Below the pieces are notes generated by a model, which saw only the letters and a list, made by a program, of their open reading frames with translations, had not been told where the DNA came from and did not search any database. Below, piece after piece: positions 32,834-45,650 of a DNA stretch of 64,000 nucleotides. Location: contig JAVLRN010000005.1 of the NCBI GenBank assembly GCA_032821775.1, positions 2,790,001-2,854,000 of the forward strand. The letters are read 5' to 3'. Origin of the DNA: Sanguinoderma infundibulare. Lineage: Eukaryota > Basidiomycota > Agaricomycetes > Polyporales > Polyporaceae. Each line of letters begins with the position of its first letter. Within the stretch, counting starts at the first letter, position 1. The translations under genes were made by a program, and so were the position numbers.

Positions 32834-35800
32834 ATGGCAACTTCAGGCCTCGGAACAGAGATCGTCAGCGTCGTCAACAAGCTCCAAGATGTCTTCTCCG
32901 CCGTCGGCACCTCTGCGTCCCAAATAGACCTTCCTCAGATCTGTGTGCTCGGAAGCCAGAGCAGTGGAAAGAGTAGTGTTCTCGAGGTGCGCACATTTAC
33001 ACTGTCTTTTTCGCGCCGTTCTGACATTTGGTGCGGTATAGAACATTGTCGGCAGAGACTTCTTGCCCCGAGGAACGGGTATCGTGACCCGGCGACCGCT
33101 GGTTCTCCAATTGATTAACCGGAAACCCACGCACCCGCAACCCAATGGCACAGGTGAGTACTCGATGCATATGTCTCACAATTCGAATGCGTTTGGTCCT
33201 ATCGGCGTACCGAACTTTGTCGAAACGCCCCCATGCTCGAATAGTCGTATACGGCCGAGCCCAGATTCGATCGCAGCTTGGAATGGTTTGGCTACCTGCG
33301 TCAGGCGCCCCACATCTCACATCGGCCTTCGTCCATTTGTGGCGCATCTGGTGGAGGGTTTAGGCAGTCATGCATGGGTACCGGGTCGTCCGGTATGTCA
33401 ATGCATTCCTACTACGCACACCCGCGTGTTGTCATCTCGCACGATTAGTAGTGTGAATACACACCGTTGTCAGATTTCTGTGCTCACACCGAGCATCCGG
33501 CCAGGTAGTTGTCCCCTGAAGCACTGCTATCAGTTCTGCTACCTGGCGACAAGGCTTCATTTGCGCCACTCCTCACATTTTGCATGCTCGGTGAAGAGAG
33601 CTACATCATGATCACTACCTGACAAAGTTGAAGGACCAAGCGCTTCGTAAAGTCGTGTACGCGTTTCCATTGTTTCGCTCGCTAACGTCAATCCAAATAG
33701 CCAAGGCCGATGGTGAAGACCTGAAGTCTGGAGGTGATGCAAACGCCAACCCCGACGAATGGGGCGAGTTCTTGCACCTCCCTGGCCAGAAGTTCCACGA
33801 CTTCAACAAGATTCGGGAAGAGATCGTCCGCGACACTGAGGCGAAGACGGGAAAGAATGCAGGCATATCCCCTCTTCCCATCAACCTCCGCATCTTCTCC
33901 CCCAACGTGCTCACTCTTACCCTCGTCGATCTCCCCGGGTTGACCAAGGTCCCTGTCGGCGACCAACCGCGCGATATCGAGAAGCAGATTCGCGACATGT
34001 TGCTCAAGTACATCTCGAGACCTGCATGTATCATCCTCGCTGTCACAGCGGCGAACACGGATTTGGCAAACTCGGACGGTCTGAAACTTGCTCGCGAAGT
34101 GGATCCCGAAGGCCAGAGGACAATCGGTGTCCTGACTAAGGTCGATCTGATGTACGTCGATCTTTCGCTTGTGTCTGAAATTACTTCTGACAACGCCAAA
34201 ACAGGGACACGGGTACCGACGTCGTTGACATTCTTGCTGGCCGTGTCATTCCCCTTCGCCTGGGCTATGTTCCCGTAGTTAACCGCGGACAACGTGACAT
34301 TGAGAACAGCAAGGCCATCAGTGCCGCTCTTGAGGCTGAGCGCAAGTTCTTCGAGACACACCCTTCATATTCAAATAAGGCGCAGTACTGTGGAACTCCC
34401 TTCCTCGCCCGCAAGCTCAACGTCGTACGTATATTTCATGAATTTTGCATTTCTTTATTGATACAAACTGTTGTCCCCCTAGATCCTCATGGCCCACATT
34501 CGTGCGACGCTCCCAGATATCAAGGCACGCATCTCACAACAGCTGCAGAAGTACAACGCGGAACTCCAAACCCTCGGTGGTGCTCTTGGAGACACCAGCT
34601 CGTCAAGCATCGTCCTCTCTGTTATCACCGAGTTCTGTTCCGAGTTCCGGACCACCATTGATGGTAATACGAACGACCTGTCGCTCAATGAGCTCTCTGG
34701 TGGTGCTCGTATCAGTTTCGTGTTCCACGAGCTGTTTAACAATGGCATCAAGACGATCGACCCGTTCGACCAGGTTAAGGACGGCGATATCCGGACGATC
34801 CTGTACAACTCATCTGGTTCAACGCCCTCATTGTTCGTTGGAACACAGGCGTTCGAGATCATTGTCAAGCAGCAAATCCGGCGATTGGAAGAACCTTCGC
34901 TGAAGTGCTGTCAGCTTGTGTATGACGAGCTGATTCGCATTCTCGGTCAGCTTCTGCAGAAGATCGTAAGCAGGCCGTCAATGCTTCCACTTGGAACCGT
35001 ACTGATATCCCTCTAGCAAGCTTTTAGGCGATTCCCTGCTCTGCGGGAACGCTTCAACTCCGTCGTTGTGAACTTCTTCAAGAACTCTATGAACCCCACA
35101 ACGAAGCTCGTTTCTGACATGGTCTCGTAAGTGCTCATAGCTTTAAGATGTCATCGAGTCCGATTTGATGAACAAATCTCAGCATGCAAGCATGCTATGT
35201 CAACACAACTCATCCTGACTTCCTCAACGGTCACAAAGCGATGTCGATCGTGAACGATAAGATGAACCAGAACAAGCCCCAACAGGTCGAGGGCAAGGGA
35301 GGCAGGGTCACTCCTGCGCAGCTCAACAACCGTGATCTCGAGGTCGATATGAAAGAGGAACCCAGCTTCTTTGGTTCGTTCTTTGCGAAGAACCAGCCGA
35401 GGAAGAAGGGCGCTGCCGTCATGGAAGCGGTGAGCTCTGTTACCCAGTGTTGTGCGCCCAGGGACATGCTAATTCGTTCCTTAACAGCCTCCTCCAGTCA
35501 TCAAGCCCCAGGCCGCGCTCAGCGAGCGCGAGACGATGGAGACGGAAGTCATCAGTGCGTTGCATCTTTCCACTTGACCTTGGATCTCAGCCTAACCGCC
35601 TTAACCCCGCGCGCTCACGACAGAGCTCCTCATTCACTCGTACTTCAACATCGTTAAGCGCGAGATGATCGATATGGTGCCTAAGGCGATCACGCTCACG
35701 CTCGTCAATCACTCGAAGGAGACCCTGCAGCGAGAGCTCCTCCAGGAGCTTTACAAGCCCGAGGTGCTCGACGACCTCCTCAAGGAGTCCGAGTTTGTCG

Positions 35801-35954
35801 TCAACCGCCGCAAGGAGGTCGTGTCGATGATCCAGGCGCTCAACAAGGCTGAGGAGTATGTGTCCCTGTTCCACTTGTGTGTCGTGATCGCAGCAGCGGA
35901 CGCTAACCACAGCCGCTTTCTTCCACCACTACTAGGATCGTTTCGAGCGTGTAA
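32834..35954 (+). CDS. VPS1: Vps1-type dynamin-related GTPase
   Basis: A multi-exon gene encoding a dynamin of about 690 residues. The GTPase signatures are present: GSQSSGKSS (P-loop), [11 protein letters not shown] (switch), [14 protein letters not shown] and TKVDLM. They are followed by [32 protein letters not shown] middle-domain blocks and the GED end ([19 protein letters not shown], then KAEEIVSSV). There is no pleckstrin domain. A variable insert ([18 protein letters not shown]) sits where Vps1 has one, so it is Vps1 rather than Dnm1. Vps1 acts in Golgi-to-vacuole traffic, endocytosis and peroxisome division. Exon 1 ends at 32986 and exon 2 is 33042-33153. Intron 2 is unusually long (33154-33700). 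The final exon is only about 19 bases, reading IVSSV then TAA at 35952-35954. Confidence 0.94.
33154..33700 (+). other. Unusually long intron in dynamin gene
   Basis: 547 bp with gtgagt and aatag ends. Most introns in this window are 50-65 bp. Its splice ends join N-G-T to A-K-A-D-G-E in frame. It contains no recognised repeat from this window. Confidence 0.65.
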
Positions 35955-36732
35955 GGGATGCGGCGACGGCTGGCCGGGGGATCACCGGTCTTTGTGCTTT
36001 CCGGTTGCATATGCGTACTTTACAATACCCTCCTGTATACATTCTTTCGGCCTATTTCTAGATGTTGTTTTCTAGCGTTGGATAGCGATCGGACGGCGTC
36101 ACTTTTGCAATGTGGCTATCGCAGGATATCTGACAGGCTGGCGAACTGTGATTCCAATCAAGATAAGAGCTGAGCTTTTTCGCTCTAGACGAGCATTCGC
36201 ATGGCCCGCGCCTTGGATGACATAAAAGGCATAGGTAAGTGCATACAAGGCGTGGCATGGCATGAGATGTACCCTGAACAAACAAAACGGGTGTCAACAA
36301 ATGCCGCCAGCACAACTGGCGGCAGCATAAAGATAGAATTAAGTGTGCAAAGTGTATAATCCGTGATCCGCGGGGGCGAGAAACTATGTGCGACGAGTGC
36401 AAGGAGAGGAGAGAGCTGATGCTACATTCGTGAGGAGGTCTATAAGGGCGGGAAACGTATGCTGATGCTACAGTGTGTGTGAAAACCTGAGGATATAGAG
36501 CAGATGACGGATATCGTGGGATGCAGAGGGGCATGAAGAACTTGGATATGTGGCAATGAAGCGTACTAGTGACGGGCGTATGCAGGGATGAGACGTCTGC
36601 GGAAGCAAGGAAAGAAGGAAAGAAGGGGCAAGGGCGGAACGGAGCGGAGATGAAGTGGAGAAGGTGGCGAGACGCGAAATGGAAGAACGTCAGAGCGTGT
36701 CGGGGAAGGAGCCCAGTTGCGGGGCTCAGGAC
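35955..36732. other. Intergenic, convergent 3' ends
   Basis: Downstream of the dynamin and DUF7330-like genes. It has a ggaaagaaggaaagaagggg purine tract near 36610. No gene seen. Confidence 0.45.
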
Positions 36733-37530
36733 TCAGTCCTCGAGGAGGAAGTCCCAGTCGATGGCGACCTCGGGGCTGCGCTTCGTGCACCAACCGAGGC
36801 CGAACGCACGCTTGCAGACCTCGCGGCATCGGGCCTCGGGCTCGCCGCGGTGGATGTCCCACATGCGGAACGTGACCGAGCCCGCAGTCTCGACCACGAC
36901 CTCGTCCTCGTCCGCGGGGGCGGCGCCAAAGGTGCCGTATGCGCCGAGGAACTTCTCCTTCTCTCTGTCGGCAGGGCTCCGGCCGTCCGAGACGTAGATC
37001 TCGGAGAAGCGGTACGCGGTGTGGTCGGACATGGAGACGACGGACGGGCGGCGGGACTGGGTGAGGCAGACGTTGCGCATGATGCGGTTCGTGAAGCCGG
37101 CGGAGAAGGAGACCTTCTTGCACGCGGACGAGCGGTGGATGTGGCCCTTGAAATCGGACGGGAGCCAGATGGTGACGTCCGAGTTGGAGGCGGAGTGCAC
37201 CTCGAGCTTGAACTTTGTCGTCCGCGTCGGGGTGAATTTCCGGCACTGCGAACGCGGACAATAGGATCAGTATAGCCGATCGAGAAGCGAAGGTGGTACA
37301 CGTACCGCTTTGACTTTGACGGGCGCGTTCGAGTCCGTGCTGATGAACATGCTCAACCGGTGGTCGTACGGCTGGTTGTGCGCACGGTAGTGCGGGAGGA
37401 CGAGCGAGACGTCGACGGCTTCCTCTTCGGTCTCGAGGGCGAAGTCGTACACGGAACGCTCGCCGGCACCTTGGTATTTTACACGATGCGAGCCGCAAGG
37501 CTGCTCGAGCAGGAGGCTATCTGTGCTCAT
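36733..37530 (-). CDS. DUF7330-like fungal protein
   Basis: Two exons, with one intron of about 60 bp near 37246-37305. The protein is about 245 residues, from MSTDSLLLEQPCGSHRVKYQ to VAIDWDFLLED. The central block (FKLEVHSASNSDVTIWLPSD, FKGHIHRSSACKKVSFSAGF) resembles the basidiomycete DUF7330 type of beta-rich proteins, in which a WLP-x-DF-x-G motif recurs. It has no signal peptide and no membrane segment. The C-terminal half contains WDIHRGEPEARCREVCKRA. The function of the family is not known to me. The assignment is by motif resemblance, so a different beta-sandwich family is possible. The ATG at 37530 is supported by the first in-frame methionine and the reading through VSLVLPHYRAHNQPYDHRLS. 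Confidence 0.5.
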
Positions 37531-40479
37531 AGGGTATGATGCCTGTAAGTAGCGAGCGAGCTGATGAGCACTAGATCACTCGGGAGTGGTTTAAGCGAAG
37601 GCTGCTTACATGGGAGCAGATGGAGGAGGGCATGTCAGGGCGTGATGATCAGGATGGCACAGCAGCGACGAGGCGTGGAGGAGGGGGTATTCTGGGGACC
37701 ACGGTGGAGAGAGCCGGTGGATATAAGAACGCGAAGGCGTAGCGCATCCTTGTGCCATATATGGCAATTGTTGTACTGGCGTGCGGACCGACCAGGAGAA
37801 GGGCGCGCGGGAGCGCTGGCCACTGCCGCCTGCGCCGCCCATGTTTGGAAAACAAAGGGCTCTTCCTCCCCCGTCCTCCGCCCGCTGTACTGCCTGGCCC
37901 CTCCCCTCGCATCCGCCCTGCGTGCCGCCTGAGCTCCCCTCCGATGGCTCGCGTTGCGTAGCGCAACCCGCTGCCGCCCACTGATGTCCGCGCGGGTTCA
38001 GAATCATGGCCGGTGGACGCCCGAGCTCCATTCACTCGCCACCGCCAAGTCCACAAGTTGTCACAATATTTTGGACTCAGATACAACCGTATGGTCGCAG
38101 GCTCGGAGCGGCGTTGTCCCAACAGGGTCAAGAACAATAACTTAGCGACCGGTAACGCGCGTGCGCGCCACGAGCCACGGACTCGCACGGCATGTTCTCG
38201 GTTCTTCAGCTTCCAAACTCCCGCACTCGGTCCTCAATAACCCGGCCGGCAACCGCAGAAGCGGGGAACAAAAGGCTTCCCACGCATGGAAGGCCAGGCA
38301 GCCCAACAATGCATATTGCATATCCTACTGACTTAACCTACAACGGCTCTGCCTATGTTCTCGTACACGGCGTGCACCCACAACGCACCCACATGACGCC
38401 CACATGCAAGCCACGATGCTGCTGCGTTGCTGAGCGCCTTCAAAACATTCTATCATCGTCTCAGCGAACCCTTCGCTGGCAACGAACCAGGTGCGTGCCC
38501 ATAACACACCACCTTGTGCCGTGTGCGAAACCCGGTTCTGAATCTGACACATAGCGCCGGCCACCTACATAACCTGTCACCCGCCCACCGCCGCGCTCGC
38601 GTCGGCCAGTGTCCAACGCGGAGGCGTCTCAGCTGGCGACCGCTGCGGATCCGCATTGGGCACGGTGCCAGAGCAGTGTGAGGTGTCTTGTGCTGCAAAT
38701 GTCACGGCGCCAGAATTCAAATAAATGCGCAGCCTTCGGAGGTGAGACATCATGCACTTGTATTCTGCTGCAGGCGGGATGCGCTGACGTGTTGTTCTCC
38801 CGACTACAATGCGGTTAAGTTTACACTTTGTGCTTTTGCCCCTTCGCGAGGCCGATAGATGCTACATCAAGGGACAGCGTATACCCTTCGAAACGTGCCA
38901 TCTGGATTCTGAACCGTGAAGACAACGGTTGATCGCGCCGACAGTAGCCCGCACATGGATCCGGCCCAGCTCGTTTCGGATCGTTGTATCGGGTTTCAGT
39001 AAGCGGGATGGAGACGGCACTGATGGACATTTGCATTAACCCGTCGGTCATCGCACCCAATATGGAAGGGTTCAGGCCTTCAGGAACCAGCCTTACGGTC
39101 GCCAGCGGACGTATACTCGAATTCGGGATGACGACCGAGGGTTAGTGAATTGTCATCAACTCGCTACATCTCTTCTGACCACGCCCGGGTGGCACCCAGC
39201 AGCGGGTACGCCTCATGGCCACCGATGGATATCCGTATGCGTTGTGGCACAGCTGTCTTATGGTCCCAACCGGCGTCGCTAACCGCGCTGGACCGGGTGC
39301 TATTCTGCCACCGGTATACCAGAGACAGGCCGCCGTTCCATTACGGTAATTGTGAACGAGGAAGCAAGGTTTCATGCGGAACTTGAAGCTTCCCGTGAAG
39401 ACGCCTCGCTCGTTTCACCGAAGCCTCACGCCACCCTTCTGACTCGATTAGATTGGAATGCGGGCGGATGCGGGTGGCTAATAGTAACGCGGCCGCCTTA
39501 ACACACTTTTCCCTGCGTACCCGTTTCGAAGAGGACGGAGATGTGCATGCCGTGAAGACCGCAGAGCCTGCTCCCTCAGCGCCACGGACGCCGGAATCGA
39601 TCTCAACAATTCCTCGAGACCCAGACTATGTCTATTACTCGCAGCGCCGCTTCCGATTTAGGCGTGTCGTAGCCTCGCCGCACCACCGAGAATTTCCTTC
39701 CGAGAGAAGTTCCGCGTGGCTAACAAGCTTCGGCCAGAAGCCGCCTCCGCTCAAATTGTCTTCAGACCATGGCTGATTTTGCAACTTCCATTTCCAATCG
39801 TCGACATCGTGCCAGAGTGATCATTCATCATCGAACTCCGCGGTATCTCTTGGACAGAGCGGAAGTCGAAGTGTCGGGTTTATGGCACGACGCCCACAGC
39901 GCTCAGCTCGAACAAGGTTGAACGCCGGGGCGGCCAGCTGGAGCTAAAGCACGCGTGGCGCAGTAATTGGAGCGGTTTGCGGACGGTTCTGGATGTTGCG
40001 AGGCTCATCGAGCGGTCGGATTCCTTGCCGTGCTGACGCCTCCTTGACGTCCTTCTGGGACCGATGTGTACTTTAGGATACGGAAAGGCGGTTCGTGGAA
40101 GGATTGAACCAATGTAACGGTGGCCCATCGTCTTCTAGCGACGGCCATGACGTATCCCAGATGCACGGAGAACTACGGTCCCTGTCGGCGTGGGATGGCA
40201 GTGGGAGAGAATGGAGGGTGTCCGGCATCCCGGACGTGTACGCGTCACGAGGGGGATGACGTGCATGAGAGTTGGCTTGTCAAGACGCGTGGCAGCCAAA
40301 GGTCGCGCATGGATAAGTTCTAAGCAAGATGTCTACAGTTACAAGCAGTGCGTGTCAGGATACAGGAAAAACACCAAAGCTACATACGCGGGCACCAGCG
40401 GCAGCTTGCGACAATTACGATATGATACCAAGGTCCAACTGAGCGCTGGATGCGATGAGACCGGTAGCATGCAGGGGCC
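37531..40479. other. Gene-poor region, 2.9 kb
   Basis: No convincing gene. Two short minus-strand frames at 38821-39060 (GLMQMSISAVSIPLTETRYN) and 39142-39375 (FLVHNYRNGTAACLWYTGG) look more protein-like than the rest and could be remains of one dead gene, but I cannot name a family. The region around 37740-37760 (gccatatatggc) and ggatataaga near 37717 may be the promoter of the DUF7330-like gene. Confidence 0.4.
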
Positions 40480-41537
40480 TTAGGGCTCCTCATCTACCGT
40501 CCTACCCGCGGTGGAGAGGCACTGCTCGAGCACTTCGAGCAGCGCCGGGTTTTCGAGCGCGGCCGCGACACGTTCCTTGTCGTTGAGCTGCTTGTTCACT
40601 GTGAAGTAAGATCGGGCGGTTAGCTCAGCACCACTCCGCCTGCGCCCATGCATCGCGGGAAGTCAAGGATGATGATGGGACTTACGTGCGTGCTCGCTCT
40701 GGTGGGAACCGGGCTTGACTCGGATGTCGACCTTGAACCGCTGTGGGAGACTCCGGAGGAGGCGGACACGGATGGACAACCCTGCAGGTTCGGCGGCATT
40801 AGCGTTTTAGATTCCCGGTCGACAGTTTGGCCTTCTGAGTTCTGAGGGGATGATCCATAATATAGGGGGATGAGAGTCCCCGACATGAGATTGCATCAAT
40901 GGATTTCAGGGATGAAGATAATACATTCCGGAACGCTCATGGAGAGAAGATGGGCCCTTGTCAATCCAACTATCGATTTTACGGTTGGGGAGGGGTTGAA
41001 TTGGACCAGAACATGCGGCGGTGGGGGGTGGCATTTATCGAAGAGCATTTGGGACCTGGATTCATCTTCTTCGCCGAGTTGCAATCCCGGAGAGGATTCG
41101 ACAAAAGCACGTTTGATATGATTCGTGGAGATAAAACTCACCAATAAATGTGCTCATACCGCAATGCGGCACGGTCGGAGTGAACTCGACTGTGATGCGA
41201 TCTGAGTACTTGGGGTCGAAGGTGATTTGAGGTGCCGAGACTACTGCGAGCTGTTCGAGAGTCATGCTACGGTGCTCGGGGTCGGATATCGATCGAATGA
41301 GTTCTGTGGCAAGAGCGATGAGTATCCAGGACGTACGTGAGGAATGCCCGTAAACGCACCGAATATCTCGTCCTGGTCAATCGCTTCTGACTCGTCTGAC
41401 TGATCGAAATCGTCCTCGTCCGTCCGCTCGCCGTCGTCGAGCCATATCGAGTTTGGCCTTGCATACGCATTGACGGTCTTTTTGGCCTTGACTGGGGCAA
41501 AGATGGTCGGGTTGGGATTGAAGACCTCGGCAGACAT
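40480..41537 (-). CDS. CIA2: CIA2/MIP18-type cytosolic Fe-S assembly factor
   Basis: Four exons. The spliced protein is about 170 residues: [20 protein letters not shown], then [107 protein letters not shown]. This is the DUF59/MIP18 family with the reactive Cys in the PHCGM motif. Cia2 is part of the CIA targeting complex that hands Fe-S clusters to cytosolic and nuclear apoproteins. The N-terminal acidic region ([15 protein letters not shown]) is typical of fungal members. The second intron (about 40798-41148) is long for this genome. It is divergent from DCN1, with 225 bp between the start codons. Stop TAA is at 40480-40482. Confidence 0.93.
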
Positions 41538-41762
41538 GATGGCAGCGAGAGAGCAAGTCGGTCTCGGTCCGAAGGCGCCGGCTGGGTTCTATGACATGAT
41601 CGGCAGACGCGCGCAGAGGCCACCGGGACTTGCCGCAGAGTCGCGAAAGCGATTCTCCTCCGCGGCTCGCGTTCGTTTGGTCAACCACCTTCCTTTCTGC
41701 TGCTCACCTTTGCTCGCTTTCGTCTCCCTCACACGCTCCCGCACATCCCATCACCGTCGTCA

Positions 41763-43625
41763 TGCCCCCTAAGGTGCCTCTCATGCCTCTAGACTCCACC
41801 TGGCCCCGACTGAGCGGATTTCGCTGTAGAGAAAACGCGCCGATGACACCACGGCACCCGCTACACCGCGTGCTACCCGTGCGTCTACGCGTCTCAAGGC
41901 TGCGTCAAATGATGCTGCCGCCGCCCCCGGAAATGCGAAGCAATCTGTGAGCGCGAAGGATGGTGCCGTTGACGTATGTGGTACTGCGGCCCGGAAGTGG
42001 ACCAGGACCAGTCACTAACACGCCAGGTAGGTCGAGCCAGCAGCTAAGAAGGCCAAGCGAGCAACAGCCAAGACTGCAGCGACGAAGGGGGCGAAGGGGT
42101 CTCGAGGTCAGACGCATTCCAGGTGTGTTTTGGGTGGTTTTCCTCGCCCCTCTATGAGACCCTAACCTCATTTCCGGCTAGCACACATCAGGTATATGAG
42201 TTGCCATTTAAGACGATTCCACCGCTGACTAAGCAATATTACAAGGCGACAGGCACGGCCTCCGCCCTCAGGTGCGCATCGGCAGCGTTCCTCTGTTCTG
42301 CATCGCTCTTATGTGCATATTCTCCTTCTTCTACTGCTTGCGGAACAACGCGCATACACATGACCCTATCAGCAATGGAGCACCACCAGCAGATTCCAAG
42401 CCACCGCCCCCCAAGAACACAGGCAAGCCAGAGCCGTACTCAGAGGGGCGCGCACGGGAGCTCTTCAAGACATACGAGGACCCGGACTCCCCGGGAGAGA
42501 TAGGCCCAGAAGGGTTCGAGAAGCTTTGTGCCGACCTGGGCATCTCTCTGGAAGGCGCGTTGCCCCTCGTTTTGGCGTGGCAGATGCATGCAACGGAGAT
42601 GGCCAAGTTCAAGGAGAGCGAGTGGATGAAGGGCACAGGAGAGCTGCGGTATGTCTTCTCCCTGAATACGGAAGAATGTACATCCTCGTTTAGGTTGGGT
42701 CCGGAACTCATTACAACCCGTGCGCAGTGTCTCGGATCTCCCGACACTGTCGCTTGTGCTCCAAAACATCGAAGACCTTCTGCTCCTAGACAAGCCTCCT
42801 ATAACATCGTCCGCCGCGAAGAACAAGCGCGGCTCTTCAATGTCAGTGTCCGACGTATCTGAGCCATACAATCGTCAGCAATATTTTCAATATGCTGCGG
42901 ACTCGAAGAAGGCATACGCACAGCTGTACGCGTTCTGCTTTGCCCTGGCCAAGCCGCCGTACGTAATTCGAAGCACACGCTTCCTAGATACGTACTGACG
43001 TGCGCACGAGTACAGGACAGCCAGGAACATCGATATGGACGTGAGTAATTGCGGCTCTTCGGTCGCCGGATCGCATCGTTGATGCTTATCTCTCTTCGAT
43101 AGACCGCAAGTGCCTTCTGGTCTGTTTTGGTGGCCCCAAAGTATTCCATCATGAAGGACGTCCTAGAGTTCATCAATGTTCGTCCATGACAGTCTTCGCG
43201 TTCCCACTGTCGCTGATGACATATCATTCAGGAGAAAGGCACGTACAAAGGTGTCAACAAGGATCTGTGGAATATGGTAAGCACTTCCTCTGCCCGGATC
43301 TCACAGTCCACGGGACGACGGTCGCGCGCGGAGCTCCTTTTCTTGTTCCCTTTTTGGTACTTCTAGTCGGGCAGCACTGACCATTTTTCCCTTCCTACGT
43401 TACTGTTTAGGTACTCGAGTTCTGTCGAAGTATGCAGCCCGACCTGTCAAACTACGAAGCTGATGGAGTACGAGTTTCCTTCTACGTATCCATTAAGACA
43501 TATCTGCTGACTGATCACGCGCTTCTCATGGTAAATAGGCTTGGCCTACGATGCTCGATGATTTCGTTGCCTGGAAGAAGGCAAAACTCAATGGTGACGC
43601 CGTCGACTCGCAAGACGATGATTAG
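41763..43625 (+). CDS. DCN1: DCN1-type cullin neddylation co-E3
   Basis: Multi-exon gene. The first coding exon is tiny (MPPK). A basic N-terminal tail follows (RKRADDTTAPATPRATRAS, EPAAKKAKRATAKTAA). The potentiating-neddylation (PONY) domain reads ARELFKTYEDPDSPGEIG, GFEKLCADLGISLEGALPL, LAWQMHATEMAKF, AYAQLYAFCFALAKP, NIDMDTASAFWSVLVAPKY, KDVLEFINEKGTYKGVNKD, LWNMVLEFCRSMQPDLSNYE and AWPTMLDDFVAWKK. It ends VDSQDDD at TAG 43623-43625. Dcn1 recruits Nedd8-loaded Ubc12 to cullins, activating SCF ligases. The Lys/Arg-rich tail is longer than in yeast and may be nuclear. There is no UBA domain at the N terminus, as in some fungal members. It shares a 225-bp divergent promoter with CIA2. Confidence 0.9.
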
Positions 43626-44387
43626 AGAACGCATCTCCCATTGGACCCTGTCTTGCACCGATCCCGCATTTGCGGCTGCTTCATCGTACCTAAGTTATTC
43701 ATCACTTCCGAGTTACACGGACATTACGCATCTTAATTGCGGATGAGTAGCGGGCCTTCGACGCTTACACTATTCGGCGATATGAACTATCTCGATCATG
43801 TAGTCCATGTAGGTCGACGTGGATGTATCGTACTCGCCCTCTGCGGTTGTTGCAAGAACGAAATGTGGAGGGTAAGGTGAGTGATTGACCAAACTCCATT
43901 CCTGTTCACAAGTTTAACTGGTCACTGCAGAATGACGCACTGCACGCTACCATTCCCAGCATGTCTCGGCTCGGACCAATCGTTTGTAGGCTTTTCTCTG
44001 GTTCGCGATTGAGAAACATGAGGTTCTGCTAGCCCCCGCTGCCCTCGGAGCATCCGGCAGGAGTCGACATGCCATACAACGCAATGGCAGGAGGTTGTGT
44101 CAAACAATGCTTCTTCTCATGGTCTGCGCCATGATCGCACATGCATTGCGTTCACGCGCCTTGCATGAAGGAGCCGATTCACAGTGCATACTAGTCCCAG
44201 TCGTCCGCGGTGGCTAAATGATGGACAGCAAATGATTTCGGACAAGGGCACAACCGGCCACCGGACCTCCCGTGCGTGGGAGGATGTGCGGCATAGGGGC
44301 TTTCAAAGTTGCGGGCTCACGATGGTGGGTGCATAAAAGCGCAGAACTGCGCTGGTATGGCACCAACATCCCATTTTCCCTCCCAGG
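43626..44387. other. Intergenic; SDR promoter at right end
   Basis: No gene seen. A TATA-like cataaaag at about 44332-44339 lies 50 bp upstream of the SDR start codon. Confidence 0.5.
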
Positions 44388-45650
44388 ATGACCGACCAAT
44401 TATCTCCTCGCGTCGCGATCGTCACTGGGGCAGCACAGGGTATCGGCGAGGCCATCGCCCTCCGGCTTGCAGACGAAGCGATTGACCTCGTGCTCAACGA
44501 CCTCCCCGCCCAGAGCGACAAGCTCGACGGTGTAGTAGAGGCTGTGCGTGCCAAGGGCAGACGTTCTGTCGCCGTCCTCGGCGATGTCTCGGTCGAGACA
44601 AACGTCATCGTCCTCATAGATAAAGCTGTGGAAGAGTTGGGGGGACTGGACATTGTGCGTCTATTCGAGCTTCTCATGCTTCTCGAGAAAGAAGATTCAA
44701 GAAGACTTGACTGACGAAATTCGTGAGCGTTTCAGATGATCGCTAATGCGGGCATATTCCACCGCCTGCCGCTCGTCGACATGTCCGTCGAAGATTGGGA
44801 CAGGAGCATGACCGTGAACGCGCGGAGCATCATGCTTGCGTACAAGCACGCTGCGCGCCGAATGATCAAGCAGGGCCGAGGGGGTCGCATCGTCGGTGTG
44901 TTTCGCTTCCTGTGTCGTCCATTCCGCCCAGCGTGTTTGCTTTGCTCACCTTGTACCCTCGTTGTTCCGGTAGGCGCGGCATCCATGGTGGCGAAGAGAG
45001 GTAAGCCGAAGAGATGTTATGGTGATGGGCCCCTGTTTGGCTTGGCTAATGGTTACGGCGTTCGCCGCGTCAGGGTTTGCGAACACCTCGGCGTATTGCG
45101 CTTCAAAGTTTGCGGTGCGTGGCCTGACGCAGAGTGCGGGTATGTTGTCTCGTTCAGATTGTGTCACGTTTCAATGAACGTCTTAAATTTTAACTACCCC
45201 GTCCTTCACCAGCGCTCGAGCTCGCAGAGCACAAGATCACGGTCAACGCGTATGCTCCTGGTATTACCCCGACGGGTATGAGTGAGTGCTGCCTGTCGTT
45301 TAGCATGGTGAGGCAGGCGTGACTAACGTAAGTTACGCTCTGCAGCTCTGCATCCTAATGACGTCGAGAACGGGGGGACTTGCTCCACTTTCCTTCGCGC
45401 AAACGTAAGAGACATTAGGCACAGGTGAAAGGTAGCATCACGGCTGATGGCGCTTTGTATAGGGTCTCAGCCTCAGCACCCCGATCGGGCAGCCATCCGT
45501 CGTCGCGGAGCTCGTGGCGTACATTGTGAAGCCGGAAGCGTATTTTCTCACCGGTGCGCGCGAGGCTCACACGTTTGCTGCTTTCGGCAACTCGACTGAC
45601 CATTTGCAGGTCAATGTCTTTGTATCGACGGTGGCGTCGTCATGGATTAA
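44388..45650 (+). CDS. Short-chain dehydrogenase/reductase, diacetyl-reductase-like
   Basis: Spliced protein of about 260 residues. It starts MTDQLSPRVAIVTGAAQGIG (TGxxxGxG cofactor loop at about residues 14-21). It continues LVLNDLPAQSDKLDG, DVSVETNVIVLIDKAV, MIANAGIFHRLPLVDMS (NAG motif) and MTVNARSIMLAYKHAA, then GGRIVG, the catalytic AYCASKF (Tyr-x-x-x-Lys), ITVNAYAPGITPTGM and LSTPIGQPSVVAELVAYIV, ending QCLCIDGGVVMD at TAA 45648-45650. A classical SDR. The Asp in the DLP segment after the second beta strand suggests NAD preference; the substrate could be a small diketone or acetoin-like compound. There are seven or so short introns, some of them not fully resolved. A paralog with matching intron positions is at 61679-62913. 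Confidence 0.85.

Noticed and set aside
36566..37498. 310-codon frame on the minus strand
   Set aside because: It overlaps the DUF7330-like gene in another frame and is Arg/Pro-rich shadow sequence.
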